A stretch of DNA of 6,613 bases from Candidatus Krumholzibacteriia bacterium (GTDB lineage Bacteria > Krumholzibacteriota > Krumholzibacteriia > LZORAL124-64-63): assembly GCA_030632925.1 (NCBI GenBank), contig DAOVTU010000173.1:1-6613 (forward strand), in the 5' to 3' direction. Position 1 is the first letter of the stretch. Each line of letters opens with the position of its first letter. The notes beneath the pieces are model-generated. The model made no database searches, had not been told where the DNA came from, and was given only the letters and a program-made list of their open reading frames with translations. A program made the position numbers and the translations under genes. Positions 1 to 6,498 of the stretch are shown one piece after another.

Positions 1-376
1 CCAGAGTGGTCCCGGCGAAAGCCTCTTGCACATGGGCCATGGCTTCGTCGATGCGGCGGTGCAGCGGGCAAAGGTTGGAACTGTGGGAATCCATATCCAG
101 CGGGCACGACTCGATGCGTTTGATCGGACTGACAGCGTTCATGATATCCAGCATGCTCAGCTCATCCGGCTTTCGGGCCAGGACAAAGCCGCCGTTGAGG
201 CCGCGGGTGGAATAGACCAGGCCCCCACGCACAAGGGATTGCAGCACTTTGGAGAGATAGCTCTGGGGCACCTTCATCGTCGTGGCAATTTGTTTGGTGG
301 TCATCGGCGCCGCGCTGTCCCGGCTTGCGAGGGCCAAAACGGCGCGCATCGCATATTCAACGGTAAGTGAAAACAA
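1..376 (-). CDS. Rrf2-family transcriptional regulator, 3' end beyond window
   Basis: Reading leftwards from a TTG start at 376-374, the frame stays open for 125 codons and runs off the window edge, so the C-terminus is missing. The Rrf2 family has about 130-165 residues. The N-terminus MFSLTVEYAMRAVLALA is typical of the family. A winged helix-turn-helix follows: the recognition helix region is VPQSYLSKVLQSLVRGGLV (residues about 36-54) and the wing contains STRGLNGGF (56-64). The family's cluster-binding loop lies at residues 90-106, with Cys91 and Cys103 plus His106. The position midway between them, where IscR-like proteins carry a third Cys, is Ser97. The protein is a dimeric cytoplasmic DNA-binding regulator by family. 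Whether it binds an iron-sulfur cluster is open. The TTG start is chosen because AGAGGA lies seven bases upstream and the family N-terminus begins there. No in-frame ATG or GTG exists between that codon and the upstream stop at 415-413. The nearest gene is the outer-membrane protein 81 bases upstream on the same strand. Confidence 0.9.
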   Translation of the reverse strand, partial: MFSLTVEYAMRAVLALASRDSAAPMTTKQIATTMKVPQSYLSKVLQSLVRGGLVYSTRGLNGGFVLARKPDELSMLDIMNAVSPIKRIESCPLDMDSHSSNLCPLHRRIDEAMAHVQEAFAGTTL

Positions 377-383
377 TCCGGAT

Positions 384-389
384 TCCTCT
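384..389 (-). promoter_or_regulatory. Ribosome binding site deciding the TTG start of the Rrf2 gene
   Basis: AGAGGA reads on the minus strand at 389-384, seven bases before the TTG at 376-374. It supports a rare TTG start where no ATG is available in frame. Confidence 0.6.
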
Positions 390-417
390 GGCTGCGAAAC
401 GTACAGGGCGCATTAAT

Positions 418-446
418 CAGATATTCTTGTCCAAATTACTCTTCAA
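418..446 (-). promoter_or_regulatory. Weak sigma-70-like promoter candidate for the Rrf2 gene
   Basis: TTGAAG (446-441) and TATCTG (423-418) are separated by 17 bases on the minus strand. They lie in the AT-rich gap between the outer-membrane protein gene and the Rrf2 gene. The -35 element is fair and the -10 element is poor, so the Rrf2 gene could instead be read through from the gene upstream. No terminator is visible in this 81-base gap. Confidence 0.25.
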
Positions 447-457
447 TGGTCGCTCTG

Positions 458-1144
458 TCAACGACCGAAGCTGATTCCGACCCGTACGATGAGCGAATCC
501 CAGTTGTAACTCAAGGGAGTGTCGCCGTTGGTAAACTTATTGGTATCAAAACGGTTGTAGGTGTATTCGCCAACGATTTCAATATTGTGCATTTTCAGGC
601 CCAGGCCGGCACTGTAGGCCGGGGTGTTGACGGTCTCTTGGAAAGTGCTGTGGTATTGCAGCTGGTCGCGGTACCGATTATTCACCAGAGCCACGCCACC
701 GGTCATGAACAGGCGCACTGGAGAATTACCGCCGCCCATGAAAGCCTGCATATCCAATCCGTAGCGGTAGTTCGAAGTGCGGATCTCGTAGGCCAGATTG
801 GTCTCGGAACCGACGTCGGTCACACCCGAGGCGGTGCCAAATCGTGTGTAATGGAATGCGGGAGAAACAGCAAAGAACTCACCCAGATACTGGCGAAAAC
901 GCACGCCAACCTGGTAGCCCGTACTTGAGCCAAAGCCGTTGTCGGTGGTCCAGAAGCCATCGGACTGGTCGCCCATGGGTTCCGCCAGGCCCCCCTCAAA
1001 GATCAACTCATGGTTTGACGGCGACTGATGGTAACGCGGTCCTTGAGTCGCCAGGACCACCCGGGCCTGAGCCTCTGATACGATCATCAGGCCCAATAAC
1101 ACCATCATGGTCACGGATGCGGTTCCATATGTCAGCTTTTTCAT
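458..1144 (-). CDS. Exported outer-membrane beta-barrel protein
   Basis: The product has 228 residues. It opens with a classical Sec signal peptide: MKK, a hydrophobic core (about residues 9-22), and an AQA cleavage motif ending at residue 27. The mature part of about 201 residues consists of alternating hydrophobic/polar stretches typical of transmembrane beta-strands, for example HELIFEGGLAEPMGD, GYQVGVRFRQYL, FFAVSPAFHYTRFG, VRLFMTGGVALV and DSLIVRVGISFGR. Short turns separate them, and there are many Gly, Tyr and Phe and few Cys. Length and pattern fit the small barrels of the OmpW/OmpA-barrel-like porin group, probably with eight or so strands. The final residues ISFGR put a Phe near, but not at, the C-terminus, where the BAM recognition residue usually sits. 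No enzymatic motif is visible. The specific function (pore, adhesion or structural) cannot be read from sequence. The ATG at 1144 is supported by GGAGGAG (1160-1154) nine bases upstream. It lies at the end of a long leader with two promoter candidates. Confidence 0.8.
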   Translation of the reverse strand: MKKLTYGTASVTMMVLLGLMIVSEAQARVVLATQGPRYHQSPSNHELIFEGGLAEPMGDQSDGFWTTDNGFGSSTGYQVGVRFRQYLGEFFAVSPAFHYTRFGTASGVTDVGSETNLAYEIRTSNYRYGLDMQAFMGGGNSPVRLFMTGGVALVNNRYRDQLQYHSTFQETVNTPAYSAGLGLKMHNIEIVGEYTYNRFDTNKFTNGDTPLSYNWDSLIVRVGISFGR

Positions 1145-1202
1145 GAGTCGTCACTCCTCCGGGTGAATCAGATCCGGAATAAGGAATAAGAAGGGGGCCC
1201 AC

Positions 1203-1223
1203 CAGTGGACTCTCAATCCACTG
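1203..1223 (-). repeat. Perfect 7-bp inverted repeat in the leader of the outer-membrane protein gene
   Basis: CAGTGGA (1203-1209) and TCCACTG (1217-1223) are exact reverse complements around a seven-base spacer. The repeat lies about 60 bases before the start codon and just downstream of the sigma-54-like motif, close to where transcription from that promoter would start. No T run follows on the minus strand, so it is not a standard terminator. It could be an operator or a 5'-end mRNA hairpin. Between it and the ribosome binding site lies a small tandem duplication of GGAATAA (1176-1182 and 1183-1189). Confidence 0.5.
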
Positions 1224-1230
1224 TCTGCAT

Positions 1231-1246
1231 TGCAGAATCGGTGCCT
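1231..1246 (-). promoter_or_regulatory. Sigma-54-like (-24/-12) promoter candidate for the outer-membrane protein gene
   Basis: The minus strand reads AGGCACCGATTCTGCA at 1246-1231. The sigma-54 consensus has GGCAC at -24 and TTGCA/T at -12 with GG and GC twelve bases apart. Here GGCAC and CTGCA occur at exactly that spacing, with T replaced by A before GG and one T replaced by C in the -12 box. Predicted transcription would start about 12 bases further on, near the inverted repeat at 1203-1223. Sigma-54 promoters need an upstream enhancer-binding activator, and no activator site was recognised. Confidence 0.35.
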
Positions 1247-1284
1247 AAACTGAAGCAACGCCTCACAAAATCATATCTCTTTGC

Positions 1285-1312
1285 GTTATAAGGCGATAGC
1301 CGGACACACCAA
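1285..1312 (-). promoter_or_regulatory. Sigma-70-like promoter candidate for the outer-membrane protein gene
   Basis: TTGGTG (1312-1307) and TATAAC (1290-1285) are separated by 16 bases on the minus strand. The -10 box matches five of six consensus bases and the -35 box keeps the TTG. Transcription from here would give a leader of about 130 bases containing the sigma-54-like motif and the inverted repeat. The two promoter candidates are alternatives or act under different conditions. Confidence 0.4.
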
Positions 1313-1337
1313 GGTCGTGCACCAACCAAAACTCGCC

Positions 1338-1398
1338 CCGGACGCCCTCCGGTCTGTGCCCCAGGTAGGACACTCTCAACCGGGAAAAGGACATTCCC
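1338..1398 (-). terminator. Weak hairpins after the signalling operon, possible terminator
   Basis: Two short hairpins follow the stop codon of the response regulator. GGGAA/TTCCC (arms 1382-1386 and 1394-1398) has a seven-base loop. CCGGA/TCCGG (1338-1342 and 1348-1352) has a five-base loop, and TTTT follows six bases later on the minus strand (1331-1328). Neither has the long stem plus immediate T run of a convincing intrinsic terminator, so termination here may be weak or factor-dependent. Confidence 0.25.
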
Positions 1399-1414
1399 CT
1401 TCAGCAGCGACCTC

Positions 1415-1801
1415 CTACACCAGTTCCCGACTGCGTTCCATCTGGCCCTCAACTGCAGCCAGCAGGACCTCCGAGTCGTAGGGCTTGGTGATGTACTTGG
1501 TGACGCCCCCTGCACGAGCCTGGTGGTAGTCGGTTTCGCTGGTGCGGGCCGTCAGGTAGATCACCGGGATGTGGGCCGTTTCGGTGATGTTCCGCAACCG
1601 CTCCACCACCACATGGCCGTTGCCGGCCGGCAGTCCGATATCCAGCAGGATCAATTCGGGCTGCTGCTCGATAGCCATCTTGGTGGCGCCAATGCCATCG
1701 CAGGCCGACGAGACGTCATAACCTTCCGCACTCAGACGCAGAGTCAGGCTCCGCACGATTTCAGGCTCGTCATCAACGACGAGGATTCTTCCTTTACACA
1801 T
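1415..1801 (-). CDS. Single-domain (CheY-like) response regulator
   Basis: The 128-residue product is a complete receiver domain and nothing else. The acidic pocket is Asp10-Asp11 in ILVVDDEPE, the phosphoacceptor is Asp54 in LILLDIGLP, the switch Thr is Thr84 in VIYLTAR, and Lys106 precedes Pro in YITKPYD. All catalytic positions are intact, so it should be phosphorylated by a histidine kinase, most simply one of the two encoded upstream. It has no DNA-binding, GGDEF, methylesterase or other output domain. It therefore probably acts by binding a partner protein or as a phosphate relay or sink, as CheY- and Spo0F-type proteins do. The gene overlaps the end of the preceding kinase gene by eight bases, which implies translational coupling. 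AAAGGAG (1814-1808) lies six bases before the ATG. It is the last gene of the operon. Confidence 0.93.
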   Translation of the reverse strand: MCKGRILVVDDEPEIVRSLTLRLSAEGYDVSSACDGIGATKMAIEQQPELILLDIGLPAGNGHVVVERLRNITETAHIPVIYLTARTSETDYHQARAGGVTKYITKPYDSEVLLAAVEGQMERSRELV

Positions 1802-3398
1802 GGAGAACTCCTTTCAGCTCTTCGGTTGGGTCAGAAACAGGGTGGGAATCAAGAGGTGTGAATTTCAGGGATAGTGGATGCGGCACCGCCACGTCGGCCT
1901 GCGAAACATCCAGCAACACATGGCCCGGCAGGCCTGCGGCCGGGAATTTGTCCTGCAACAAATTCCGCAGCCTCGCCAACAACGAACGGGCACCGGTCTC
2001 ATCGGTTTTTAGCAGGATCGCGTGCAAAGGGTGGTCTCCACAGCTCAGCAATCCGGTGCGGTCTTCGCTGGTGCGGACCAGAAGAGTCAGTTCATCAGCC
2101 AACACCCGGGTCGGGCAGGGATCTGTCAGGCTGGGGCTCAACAGGATCAAGGTCCAGGTGCTGGGCAGGCCGGCCGGATTGTGGGTACCGTCGGCAACGA
2201 ACGTCTGCAGGTGGTCCTGGTCCGTGTAACAGGGCAAACTGAAGCGGAACAGGCACCCCTGCCCGGGTTCGCTCATCAGCTCCAGTTCGGCCCCGTGCAA
2301 TTCGATGATTTTGCGGGAAATGGGCAGCCCCAGGCCTGTGCCCTTGGCCCCAGGTCCATCGAGGCGGTCGAGTTGGGCAAATTTTTCGAAAACCCGCTGC
2401 TGATCCGCCGGTGCGATGCCCGGCCCATCGTCTTGCACCTCAACGGTGACCTGCCCGGCTTCAACAGTTGCCCGCACGTGAATTTCGCCGCCGGCGGGCG
2501 TGAACTTGAGGGCGTTGCCCAACAGGTTGACGACCACTTGGGTGATCTTTTCGGAGGCGGCCAGTACCGACGGCAGAGCCTGCCCCGTGGCCGGGTCAGT
2601 TGGCGGCAATTCCAGATGCAGGGTCTGGCCCGCCTCGACACAGCGGCCTTCAAAATCCTGCCAGCACACCTGCAGCATCTCGGCCAGATCGACGCGGTCG
2701 CGCACCAGATGCACATTGCCCGACTCGATGCTGTCGAGGTCCAGCAGGTCGTTGACCAGATCGGCCAGACGGGTGCAGTTGCGCACCGCCGAACCCAGAC
2801 ACCGGCGCTGTTCCTCGTTGATGGGGCCCACTACCTCATCGTGCACCAGACTGCAGAACTCCTTGATGACGGTCAGTGGCGTGCGCAATTCGTGGGAGGC
2901 GGCCGACAGGTAGTCTGATTTTAAATCGCTGATTTCCTGCAGGCGCGCATTGGCCCGGTTCAGGTCGACCAACAATTCCTCACGGGCCATCTGGCTGCGC
3001 TTGAGTTCCAGAAAAGCGGCCACCTTGGCCCGGATAATGAACGGATCGACAGGTTTGAAAAGGTAATCCATGGCCCCGGCCTGATAGCCCGAAAAGATGT
3101 GCTGCCGTTCCTTGTTGATCGCCGTGACAAAAATGATGGGCACGGTGCGGGTCTTTTCGTGACTGCGCATCAGTTCGGCCACCTCGAATCCGTCCATGCC
3201 GGGCATCTGCACATCCAGCAGCACCAGGGCGAAGTCGTGATCGAGCATCAGCGACAAAGCCTCGTTGCCGGACAACGCGGCATGGATTTCGAGGTCATCA
3301 CGGTCCAGAACCTGCCGCAGGGAGGCCACATTTTCGGCCCGGTCATCCACGATGAGGATTTTCAGCAATTCGGGCGGCCCGCCCATGAATTCGGTCAT
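1794..3398 (-). CDS. Hybrid histidine kinase: receiver - HisKA - HATPase - unrecognised C-terminal domain
   Basis: The 534-residue product is cytoplasmic, with no signal peptide or membrane segment. Residues about 12-132 form an intact receiver: Asp18-Asp19 in ILIVDD, phosphoacceptor Asp62 in LVLLDVQMPG, Thr92 and Lys115 in YLFKPVD. A coiled-coil-like linker (133-157) leads to the HisKA domain with phosphorylated His169 in SAASHELRTPL. The HATPase follows: N-box with Asn291 and Asn295, G1 box at Asp323-Gly327 (DDGPGI), F-box FEKF (337-340), and G2 box GTGLGLP (353-359). The catalytic core ends near residue 390. A tail of about 140 residues follows, in which 415-518 alternates strand-like and helix-like segments but carries no acidic pocket. 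A receiver preceding the kinase suggests that the kinase is itself controlled by phosphorylation, possibly by the membrane kinase encoded just upstream. The ATG overlaps the upstream stop (ATGA). AAGGGG (3411-3406) lies seven bases ahead of it. Confidence 0.92.
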   Translation of the reverse strand: MTEFMGGPPELLKILIVDDRAENVASLRQVLDRDDLEIHAALSGNEALSLMLDHDFALVLLDVQMPGMDGFEVAELMRSHEKTRTVPIIFVTAINKERQHIFSGYQAGAMDYLFKPVDPFIIRAKVAAFLELKRSQMAREELLVDLNRANARLQEISDLKSDYLSAASHELRTPLTVIKEFCSLVHDEVVGPINEEQRRCLGSAVRNCTRLADLVNDLLDLDSIESGNVHLVRDRVDLAEMLQVCWQDFEGRCVEAGQTLHLELPPTDPATGQALPSVLAASEKITQVVVNLLGNALKFTPAGGEIHVRATVEAGQVTVEVQDDGPGIAPADQQRVFEKFAQLDRLDGPGAKGTGLGLPISRKIIELHGAELELMSEPGQGCLFRFSLPCYTDQDHLQTFVADGTHNPAGLPSTWTLILLSPSLTDPCPTRVLADELTLLVRTSEDRTGLLSCGDHPLHAILLKTDETGARSLLARLRNLLQDKFPAAGLPGHVLLDVSQADVAVPHPLSLKFTPLDSHPVSDPTEELKGVLHV

Positions 3399-6367
3399 GT
3401 GACGGCCCCTTCGACGGGCCGCAAAACCTGGCAGGCATGCAACAGTTGTTCCGCACTCACGGGTTTGGTCAGCACGGCATCAGCCTCAGGCAGGTTCTCA
3501 TTTTTTCCTTCTGGCACCAGGGCCACGATCAGGGTATTGGGTGCCGTCATTTCCGCTCGCAGGTGGTCCAGCAATTCGGCACCTTGCGGGCCGCCACCGG
3601 ATGCGCCACCGCACCACGGGTTGACCAGTACGATGGTGCCGGCAGAAAGTGTACCGGCCGCTGACGTCAGTTCCTCGCTGGTCCGGATGATCTCGGGCGC
3701 CAGGCCCAACTGTTTCAATTCGGCGCCCAGGCGGAAGACCGTGCGCATCTCGTCGTCGACCAACACGAAGGTGCGGCCAACCCAATCATCATTGTCCAGT
3801 ACGCACATTCCCGTCGGCTCACAGGCAGCCATGGTCTGTGGCTGAACCTCGGCCGTGCAGCCGGCCGGCTCCGGCAATTCCGCCGCTTTCAATTCGGTCG
3901 GCAACAACAGCGTAAACCGGGTGCCCTTGTTCTCGACGCTGGATACCGCCAGATGCCCCTCCAACAATTCTGTCAACCGGTGCGAAATGGACAACCCGAG
4001 GCCCGACCCGCCAAAACGTCGTCCGATGGACCCGTCGCCCTGGTTGAAAGCCTCAAACACCTGTTCGAGAACCTCCGGGCTCATGCCAATGCCGGTATCG
4101 GCCACCGACAGAGCCACCCATTGGTCAACCGCGCCATCCAATCCCGCCAACTCCGTCGGCGACGGCCGGCGCACCCGAAAGACAATGGAACCCTGGTCCG
4201 TAAATTTGCACGCGTTGTTCAGCAGATTCTTGAGGATCTGCTTGAGGCGCAACCCGTCGGTAAATACGGACGCCGGCACACCGGGCCCAAGATGGGTGCG
4301 AAGTTCCAGATTCTTGCCATCGGCCAGTGGCTTGAACAGGTGCTTCAGATCGGTCACCAACGATTTCAAGTCAACCTGATCCGGAACCAGTTCCAGCTTG
4401 CCGGCCTCGACCTTGGACAGGTCCAGGATGTCATTGATGATTGCCAGCAGGTCTTCGCCCGCCTGGCGAATCGTCGTCGCCGCCTCGACCTCTTTATCGT
4501 CCAGGGCCCCACGTTGGTTTTCTGACAACACCTGCGACATCAACAGCATGCTGTTGAGGGGCGTGCGCAATTCATGGGACATGTTGGCCAGAAACTCGTT
4601 CTTGCATCGATCGGACTGGGCCAGGCGGACATTGGTTTCCTGCAGTTCCTTCTGTTGCCGGGCCAGGGTGCCTGCCTGGCGGCGGGTTTCGTCCAGCAGG
4701 CGGTGCACGCGTTCCCGCGAGCGCGAAGAATCCAGGGCCACCGCCACGCTTTCGGTGCTCAAATGCAGGAATTCCAGAGCCTCTTCCGAAACTTCATCCA
4801 GTGTGCCCAACTCCATCACGCCCTTGACCTCTCCCGCCAGATGGAATGGCGCCACCAGCAGAGTGCGCGGGGCCGAGCGCCCCATCGCCGTGCGGATCTG
4901 CATGTGATCCGGCGGGATGTCGCGCAATATTTCAATGCGCCGGCGCAAGGCTGCACGCCCCACCAGCCCCTGGCCTTCCCGCAATTCACGCACGGGCCAG
5001 TCTTCGTCCGCATCACCGAGTTGGGCCGCCAATACCAGGCGCTGCCCGGGCTTCACCAGATAGAATGCCCCCACCTGCGCGCCGTAGTAGTCCCCGATGA
5101 ATTCCAGAATGGCCTGGGCCAGATCGGCAGTTTCAGCTTCGCCGCGCATCTCCTCGTTCAACTCGAATTGGGACCTCTGCAACCGGTATTGGTGATCGCT
5201 GCTGCGCCGGGCCTCAGCCATCTTGTCGATCATGACGGCAAACTGGTCGGCCAGATCGCCCACCTCGTTGTGCCCCTCCACCTGCAGGTCATCCACCTCG
5301 TGTCCATCGGCCACCCTTTTCATCAGCTTGCCCAGGGCAACGATGGGGCGCACGAGTCGGCTGGATATGTTCTGCCCGGCACCCACGACCATCACGGCCG
5401 TCAGGGCTACCATCAGCAACATGGCCAGGCGAATCTGGTTCAAGCCAGCCAAGGCCGCCTCGGCTTCGACTTCGGTCAGCAGTACGAATTCCTGGCTCAG
5501 AATTTCAAGCTGCGCCACGTTCCCATAAACTGATTCACCAACTGAATTGAAGTAGGCATGAGTCGCCGGCTGGGAGTCCTTCTCCAACAGGGCGAGATGC
5601 GCACCGGACTCTTGGAGCGCCAGAAATCGCACCTGGACTTCGCCCACCGGAAGGTTGTGGCTGGCGGTGACCCGAGCCACCTCAGCCGACGCTATCTGGA
5701 AGGCCATCAAGCCGAGCACTTCACCGTCGGCCCCGTTCATCGGCACCACCAGAAACGACGCGGGCGCTCCCCCACTGGGGTCGTAGTTGGCAAATCCGGA
5801 CAGGGTCATGCGGCGTTGGTCGAGGGCACCGCGCACCGCCTCGGCGAAACTCGTCCGCGAGTAGGGTCCCGTCAGCACGTTCGAGCCCAGATCATCCTCC
5901 TGGCGACAGGAAAAAACCACCAGCCCCTTGCGGTCCAGGATCAAGATGTCGTGCCAGGGAGAATTGTTGCGAAAGCGCGTGATTTCATGGCCCACATGGC
6001 TGGTCAATTCGTGCCAGCGGTTGCTGCGGGTCCAGGGTCGCGGTGCCAGCGTGCTCGCTTCCAGATCGTTGATCATTCGGGTCAGAAATTCGCGGTTGGC
6101 CACCAGCCGGCTTTGGTGGTCCAGTTCCCGGTTGGCCCGGGCAAAAAAGTCCTGCACGCTGGTTCGTTCGATATCAGAAACGGCCGCCAGATTGATCTGG
6201 ATTTCCTCCTGCCGGGACGACCGGGCCTTGAGATAGCCGAAGGTGCCCATGGCGACCAGAGGCACCAAAGCCAAGCCCAGAAACCACACCATCAGGGACA
6301 AGCGCAGGCTGCGGCGCGTATCGCGCGGCGGCCTGGAGTTCCGTCTGATGGATGGAATACGGGCCAC
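3395..6367 (-). CDS. Membrane sensor histidine kinase: Cache-like sensor - HAMP - GAF - HisKA - HATPase - pseudo-receiver
   Basis: From the chosen GTG (6367-6365) the product has 990 residues. A basic N-terminus precedes membrane helix 1 (about 22-46). An extracytoplasmic region (about 47-312) resembles a double Cache sensor, including DILILDRKGLVVFSC. Membrane helix 2 (313-331) is followed by HAMP (332-385), a helical linker and GAF (about 408-548). HisKA has His598 in NMSHELRTPLNS. HATPase has Asn714 and Asn718, DTGIGM (757-762), FEAF (771-774) and GGSGLGLS (786-793). The C-terminal domain (about 864-985) looks like a receiver: VDDE (870-873) and TKP (967-969) remain, but the phosphoacceptor position is Asn916 and the switch Thr is Val951. 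It should sense a ligand outside the inner membrane and start the phosphotransfer cascade. An ATG at 6553 in the same frame would add 62 residues, but a strong terminator and the best promoter lie inside that stretch, and GAGG sits five bases before the GTG. Its stop overlaps the next gene's start by four bases. Confidence 0.92.
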   Translation of the reverse strand: MARIPSIRRNSRPPRDTRRSLRLSLMVWFLGLALVPLVAMGTFGYLKARSSRQEEIQINLAAVSDIERTSVQDFFARANRELDHQSRLVANREFLTRMINDLEASTLAPRPWTRSNRWHELTSHVGHEITRFRNNSPWHDILILDRKGLVVFSCRQEDDLGSNVLTGPYSRTSFAEAVRGALDQRRMTLSGFANYDPSGGAPASFLVVPMNGADGEVLGLMAFQIASAEVARVTASHNLPVGEVQVRFLALQESGAHLALLEKDSQPATHAYFNSVGESVYGNVAQLEILSQEFVLLTEVEAEAALAGLNQIRLAMLLMVALTAVMVVGAGQNISSRLVRPIVALGKLMKRVADGHEVDDLQVEGHNEVGDLADQFAVMIDKMAEARRSSDHQYRLQRSQFELNEEMRGEAETADLAQAILEFIGDYYGAQVGAFYLVKPGQRLVLAAQLGDADEDWPVRELREGQGLVGRAALRRRIEILRDIPPDHMQIRTAMGRSAPRTLLVAPFHLAGEVKGVMELGTLDEVSEEALEFLHLSTESVAVALDSSRSRERVHRLLDETRRQAGTLARQQKELQETNVRLAQSDRCKNEFLANMSHELRTPLNSMLLMSQVLSENQRGALDDKEVEAATTIRQAGEDLLAIINDILDLSKVEAGKLELVPDQVDLKSLVTDLKHLFKPLADGKNLELRTHLGPGVPASVFTDGLRLKQILKNLLNNACKFTDQGSIVFRVRRPSPTELAGLDGAVDQWVALSVADTGIGMSPEVLEQVFEAFNQGDGSIGRRFGGSGLGLSISHRLTELLEGHLAVSSVENKGTRFTLLLPTELKAAELPEPAGCTAEVQPQTMAACEPTGMCVLDNDDWVGRTFVLVDDEMRTVFRLGAELKQLGLAPEIIRTSEELTSAAGTLSAGTIVLVNPWCGGASGGGPQGAELLDHLRAEMTAPNTLIVALVPEGKNENLPEADAVLTKPVSAEQLLHACQVLRPVEGAVT

Positions 6368-6372
6368 AATAT

Positions 6373-6376
6373 CCTC
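6373..6376 (-). promoter_or_regulatory. Ribosome binding site deciding the GTG start of the membrane kinase
   Basis: GAGG at 6376-6373 lies five bases ahead of the GTG at 6367-6365. This start leaves a short basic N-terminus of about 21 residues before the first membrane helix, the usual layout for this kinase type. Confidence 0.5.
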
Positions 6377-6434
6377 AAAGGCTCGGGTGAGGGACAGGGA
6401 GCGGGAATTTGGAGCGATTCCCGGCGTCTGTTTG

Positions 6435-6461
6435 GATTCGGCAAAACTGAGGAGAACTTTA
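6435..6461 (-). promoter_or_regulatory. Sigma-28 (FliA)-like promoter for the signalling operon
   Basis: The minus strand reads TAAAGTTC (6461-6454), then 11 bases, then GCCGAATC (6442-6435). The enterobacterial FliA consensus is TAAAGTTT, 11 bases, GCCGATAA. Seven of eight upstream and five of eight downstream positions match, including the whole GCCGA core, at the exact spacing. It lies between the terminator of the preceding gene and the GTG start, where an operon promoter is expected. It would give a leader of roughly 60 bases. Sigma-28 controls late flagellar and chemotaxis genes in many bacteria, so the operon may belong to the motility regulon. The assignment rests on the motif alone. 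Confidence 0.45.
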
Positions 6462-6498
6462 CGAAATCCGTGCGTTTTGCCCGGCCTCCAGGCAGCAC

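Noticed and set aside
26..370. Plus-strand open frame of 114 codons
   Set aside because: It is antisense to the Rrf2 gene, whose minus-strand translation is clearly family-like.
409..434. Possible Rrf2/IscR-type operator in the AT-rich gap before the Rrf2 gene
   Set aside because: The stretch has only partial dyad symmetry around AGAATATCT and does not match an operator I can name, so autoregulation is not claimed.
446..928. Plus-strand open frame of 160 codons
   Set aside because: It is antisense to the outer-membrane barrel gene, which has a signal peptide, a good ribosome binding site and strand-like repeats. No independent support for the plus-strand frame.
1213..1515. Minus-strand open frame of 100 codons running from the response regulator into the intergenic region
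   Set aside because: It starts inside the response regulator in another frame, shows no domain, and passes through the promoter candidates. Judged a chance frame.
2022..2918. Plus-strand open frame of 298 codons
   Set aside because: It lies entirely antisense to the second kinase, whose receiver, HisKA and HATPase motifs are unmistakable. Its translation has no recognisable domain. Long antisense frames are expected in GC-rich coding DNA.
3384..3386. Alternative ATG four codons into the second kinase
   Set aside because: The first ATG has AAGGGG at seven bases and overlaps the upstream stop as ATGA, the common arrangement in coupled operons. The internal ATG has no better site.
4574..5533. 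Plus-strand open frame of 319 codons
   Set aside because: It is antisense to the GAF, HAMP and sensor parts of the membrane kinase, and its Gln/His/Pro-rich translation resembles no family. It is a shadow frame.
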